A stretch of 8,871 nucleotides of DNA from an uncultured Terriglobus sp. (GTDB taxonomy: Bacteria > Acidobacteriota > Terriglobia > Terriglobales > Acidobacteriaceae). Position 1 is the stretch's first letter. Every line of letters starts with the position of its first letter. Positions 7,257-8,871 of the stretch are shown here, piece after piece. The notes beneath the pieces were generated by a model. It had not been told where the DNA came from. It searched no databases and worked only from the letters and a program-made list of their open reading frames with translations. Location: positions 1 through 8,871 of the forward strand of contig CALMRM010000282.1 in NCBI GenBank assembly GCA_937871605.1, read 5' to 3'. The position numbers and the translations under genes are program-made.

Positions 7257-7499
7257 TTACTTTGCCTTTGCGTGCGCTTCGATGTAGTCCGTCGCGTCCT
7301 TTACGGTCTTGATCTTTTCCGCGTCCTCATCCGGAATCTGGATGTCGAAGGCTTCCTCAAACTGCATCACCAGCTCGACCACATCGAGCGAATCCGCGCC
7401 CAGGTCCTCCTGGAACGATGCACCGGGTGTCACCTCTGCCTCGTCCACCTGCAGCTGCTCCACAATGATGCTTTTGACTTTCTCGTCTACTGCCGCCAT
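7257..7499 (-). CDS. acpP: acyl carrier protein
   Basis: 80 residues, the standard size, acidic, with the four-helix ACP pattern. Ser37 in 'EDLGADSLDVVELVMQFEE' (31-49) is the residue that receives 4'-phosphopantetheine from CoA; the arm then carries acyl intermediates of fatty-acid synthesis as thioesters. Helix III ('IPDEDAEKIKTVKDATDYIEAH') is typical. The ATG at 7499 is fixed by a strong AGGAG (7508-7512 on the plus strand) 8 bases upstream and by family length. The frame stays open further upstream to 7691, but that stretch looks like leader/promoter DNA. It is the first gene of the minus-strand cluster, with fabF 2 bp downstream. A sigma70-like promoter, a repeat and a hairpin lie in its leader region. 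Confidence 0.98.
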   Translation of the reverse strand: MAAVDEKVKSIIVEQLQVDEAEVTPGASFQEDLGADSLDVVELVMQFEEAFDIQIPDEDAEKIKTVKDATDYIEAHAKAK

Positions 7500-7507
7500 C
7501 GTACGTT

Positions 7508-7512
7508 CTCCT
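7508..7512 (-). promoter_or_regulatory. ribosome binding site of acpP
   Basis: Read on the minus strand this is AGGAG (within TTTAGGAGA), 8 bases before the acpP ATG. It decides the start against the longer open frame. Confidence 0.85.
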
Positions 7513-7550
7513 AAAGATTCTGTGGCCACATGCCAATTTCCCTGCGGGTA

Positions 7551-7583
7551 GGATGCGCATGCCTGCCATCGCATGCTGCGTCC
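7551..7583 (-). other. hairpin in the predicted acpP leader
   Basis: GGATGC-GCATGC (7551-7562) and GCATGC-T-GCGTCC (7571-7583) can form a 12-position stem with one bulged base and an 8-base loop. As minus-strand RNA, 11 positions pair and one is a C-A mismatch; on the plus strand that position is a G-U pair. It lies 52-84 bases upstream of the acpP ATG, between the predicted start site and the ribosome binding site. No long T-run follows on the minus strand, so it is not a standard terminator. Confidence 0.5.
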
Positions 7584-7595
7584 TTTGCCGCCTGC

Positions 7596-7623
7596 GTGTA
7601 CAGGGCCGTCCCCTAGTGTACAG
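7596..7623. repeat. two GTGTACAG copies, 20 bp apart, over the acpP promoter
   Basis: GTGTACAG occurs at 7596-7603 and 7616-7623, exactly 20 bp apart (about two helical turns). Each contains the palindromic core TGTACA. One copy overlaps the predicted acpP -10 box and the other lies just after the predicted start, the geometry of a repressor operator. The cognate regulator is unknown. Confidence 0.4.
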
Positions 7624-7644
7624 AGCGTCACCGCCTCGTGCCAA
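7615..7644 (-). promoter_or_regulatory. sigma70-like promoter of acpP
   Basis: On the minus strand TTGGCA (7639-7644; 5 of 6 to TTGACA) is followed after 18 bp by TACACT (7615-7620; 4 of 6 to TATAAT, key positions kept). The predicted start near 7608 gives an acpP leader of roughly 108 bases. Confidence 0.5.
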
Positions 7645-7704
7645 AGCAGAGCGCGGTCGCCTATCGGCGAAATTTTTGATGACCTGTTCACGGGACCTTC
7701 ACTC

Positions 7705-7710
7705 TAGAAT
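7705..7710 (+). promoter_or_regulatory. candidate -10 box of the diguanylate cyclase gene
   Basis: TAGAAT, one mismatch from TATAAT, with no convincing -35 at 16-18 bp upstream. Initiation would fall near 7717, so a TTG start at 7769 would have a leader of about 52 bases. Confidence 0.25.
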
Positions 7711-7768
7711 CCTTCTCAAGGGCGGCGATGACGCAGCGCAGCCCCTTGGAAGGTGCTTGGGCACACGC

Positions 7769-8871
7769 TTGGACCTGCTACTGCTGCCAGACTTCATCGC
7801 GATCGCTCTGCTGGTCTACGTGTTGCTCCGCCTACGCGGCCAACGAAGCGACGGCGTCATCGGTATGTGGACGGTCGCGCTCCTGCTGGTCCTGCTTGAG
7901 GGCGCGTCGCGCATCGTCTATGGAATGCACACCGCACGCGTCGTACACCTGAGTGCGCACGCGCTGGCGCTAAACGCCTACGGAGCTGCGGGGGCCGTCT
8001 TTCTGCTGTCGGCGGCCCAGGGATTGCGTCGCATGCCTCGCGGCAGGCTCTTCCTCTGTATCAATGTGCTGCCAGCGCTGTTGCTGTTTACTGCATACGG
8101 CTTTGACCTGCATGTGCGCACGTTGTACTGGGCCGTCGCCGGGTGCGGTCTGCTGGTCGGCCTGCTGTCGCCGCTGCTGCTGCAGCGCGCTTCACCGCTT
8201 TACTTTGCCTTTGTCTTTAGCTGGGTGCCGTTGCTGCTCTGCATCCAGCGCAGCGACTACCGCACCGCGGTGTACATCTCTCTGTTCATTCTGTATGGGC
8301 TGTCGGCTCTCTTCTTTAGCCGGTCACTTCCTTCGAACAGCTATGGCAAGGTGGCTGTGGTGGGTGGCTTCTCGGTCTGGGCACTTTGCTTTCTTTCGCA
8401 TCCGTGGATCGCTACCACGCACCCGGAGTGGCTGCAACTGGCCAGCCACCTGTGGGACATGCAGAAGTTCATCATCACAGTGGGTCTGCTGCTCGCGCTG
8501 CTGGATGACCAAGTACGCAGCAATGAGTGGCTGGCCCTGCACGACGGCCTGACTGGCCTGCCCAATCGCAGGCTGTTTGACGATCGGCTGCAACACGCCC
8601 TGCGGAACGCGGAACGCACACGCAGCAGGTTGGCCGTCTTTATGCTGGACTTGAACGGCTTTAAGCAAGTCAACGATACGCTGGGCCACGATGCGGGCGA
8701 CCAACTGCTCAAAGGCATCAGCAACCATCTGCAGGAAGCACTCCGCCGGTCAGACACGCTGGCCCGCCTGGGCGGCGATGAGTTCATGCTCATTGCGGCG
8801 GAGCTAGACGGTGCCTCTGGCAAGCGCACAGATCCCACTGCCACGGCGGGTATGCCTGGCGTCTCCTGCGC
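7769..8871 (+). CDS. membrane-bound diguanylate cyclase (GGDEF protein), 3' end outside window
   Basis: The frame has no stop before the window end: 367 residues visible. The N-terminal half (1-245) has about eight or nine hydrophobic segments (about 3-22, 33-50, 66-83, 93-110, 118-138, 144-160, 168-184, 194-211, possibly 231-245), an integral-membrane sensor I cannot assign to a named family. The GGDEF domain starts at 'ALHDGLTGLPNRRLF' (256-270). 'FMLDLNGFKQVNDTLGHDAGD' (291-311) carries the metal-binding Asp and substrate-contacting Asn/Asp. The signature GGDEF is at 335-339, with RRSD (326-329) at the inhibitory I-site position. It should make cyclic di-GMP from two GTP and be product-inhibited. 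The start is unclear: TTG at 7769 ('LDLLLLPDF') or TTG at 7757 fit the coding frame, whereas the only ATG with a Shine-Dalgarno (7728) is in another frame. The last ~20 residues look atypical. Confidence 0.85.
   Translation, partial: MDLLLLPDFIAIALLVYVLLRLRGQRSDGVIGMWTVALLLVLLEGASRIVYGMHTARVVHLSAHALALNAYGAAGAVFLLSAAQGLRRMPRGRLFLCINVLPALLLFTAYGFDLHVRTLYWAVAGCGLLVGLLSPLLLQRASPLYFAFVFSWVPLLLCIQRSDYRTAVYISLFILYGLSALFFSRSLPSNSYGKVAVVGGFSVWALCFLSHPWIATTHPEWLQLASHLWDMQKFIITVGLLLALLDDQVRSNEWLALHDGLTGLPNRRLFDDRLQHALRNAERTRSRLAVFMLDLNGFKQVNDTLGHDAGDQLLKGISNHLQEALRRSDTLARLGGDEFMLIAAELDGASGKRTDPTATAGMPGVSC

Noticed and set aside
7521..7530. Perfect 10-bp palindrome TGTGGCCACA before acpP
   Set aside because: About nine such palindromes are expected by chance in a window this long; its place near the ribosome binding site is the only hint.
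7500..7691. N-terminal extension of acpP (64 codons)
   Set aside because: No similarity to ACPs, and it contains the strong ribosome binding site, hairpin and promoter; family length fixes the start at 7499.

Overview
The window (high GC, about 60% or more by eye) looks like chromosomal DNA of an Acidobacteriota/Terriglobia bacterium (Terriglobus/Granulicella/Edaphobacter type). This is inferred from the truncated Oar-like TonB-dependent receptor, the style of the TPR and membrane-bound GGDEF proteins, and the general protein character; no rRNA is present to confirm it. I see no phage, transposase, CRISPR or toxin gene, and no complete novel defence-type system. It reads as ordinary core/housekeeping DNA with a few interesting regulatory details.

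Layout. 1-1160 (+) is the C-terminal part of an outer-membrane receptor, closed by a 9-bp UUCG hairpin. 1221-2186 (+) is an exported TPR-repeat protein. It converges with 2214-3470 (-), a polytopic acyltransferase of the HGSNAT/NagX (DUF5009) type. The short gap 3471-3519 separates that gene from a divergent tRNA-His (3520-3596), and the two -10-like boxes overlap there. A DUF72 (YecE-like) gene, 3638-4426 (+), follows the tRNA and overlaps tail-to-tail by 4 bp with a minus-strand cluster. In transcription order the cluster is acpP (7499-7257), fabF (7254-5986), a FemAB/CelD-like GNAT protein (5923-4694) and an 86-residue unknown (4683-4423). Divergent from acpP, 7769-8871 (+) is the first part of a multi-pass membrane diguanylate cyclase, cut by the window end.

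How they fit together. acpP and fabF form a 2-bp-spaced fatty-acid synthesis pair: acyl carrier protein plus the condensing enzyme KAS II. The acyltransferase-like gene 62 bp downstream may share the transcript and could use acyl-ACP, but this is only a contextual guess. The 269-bp region between acpP and the cyclase gene holds a sigma70-like acpP promoter, a two-copy GTGTACAG repeat over it, and a 12-bp-stem hairpin in the predicted acpP leader. The receptor and TPR protein probably belong to envelope/nutrient-uptake functions.
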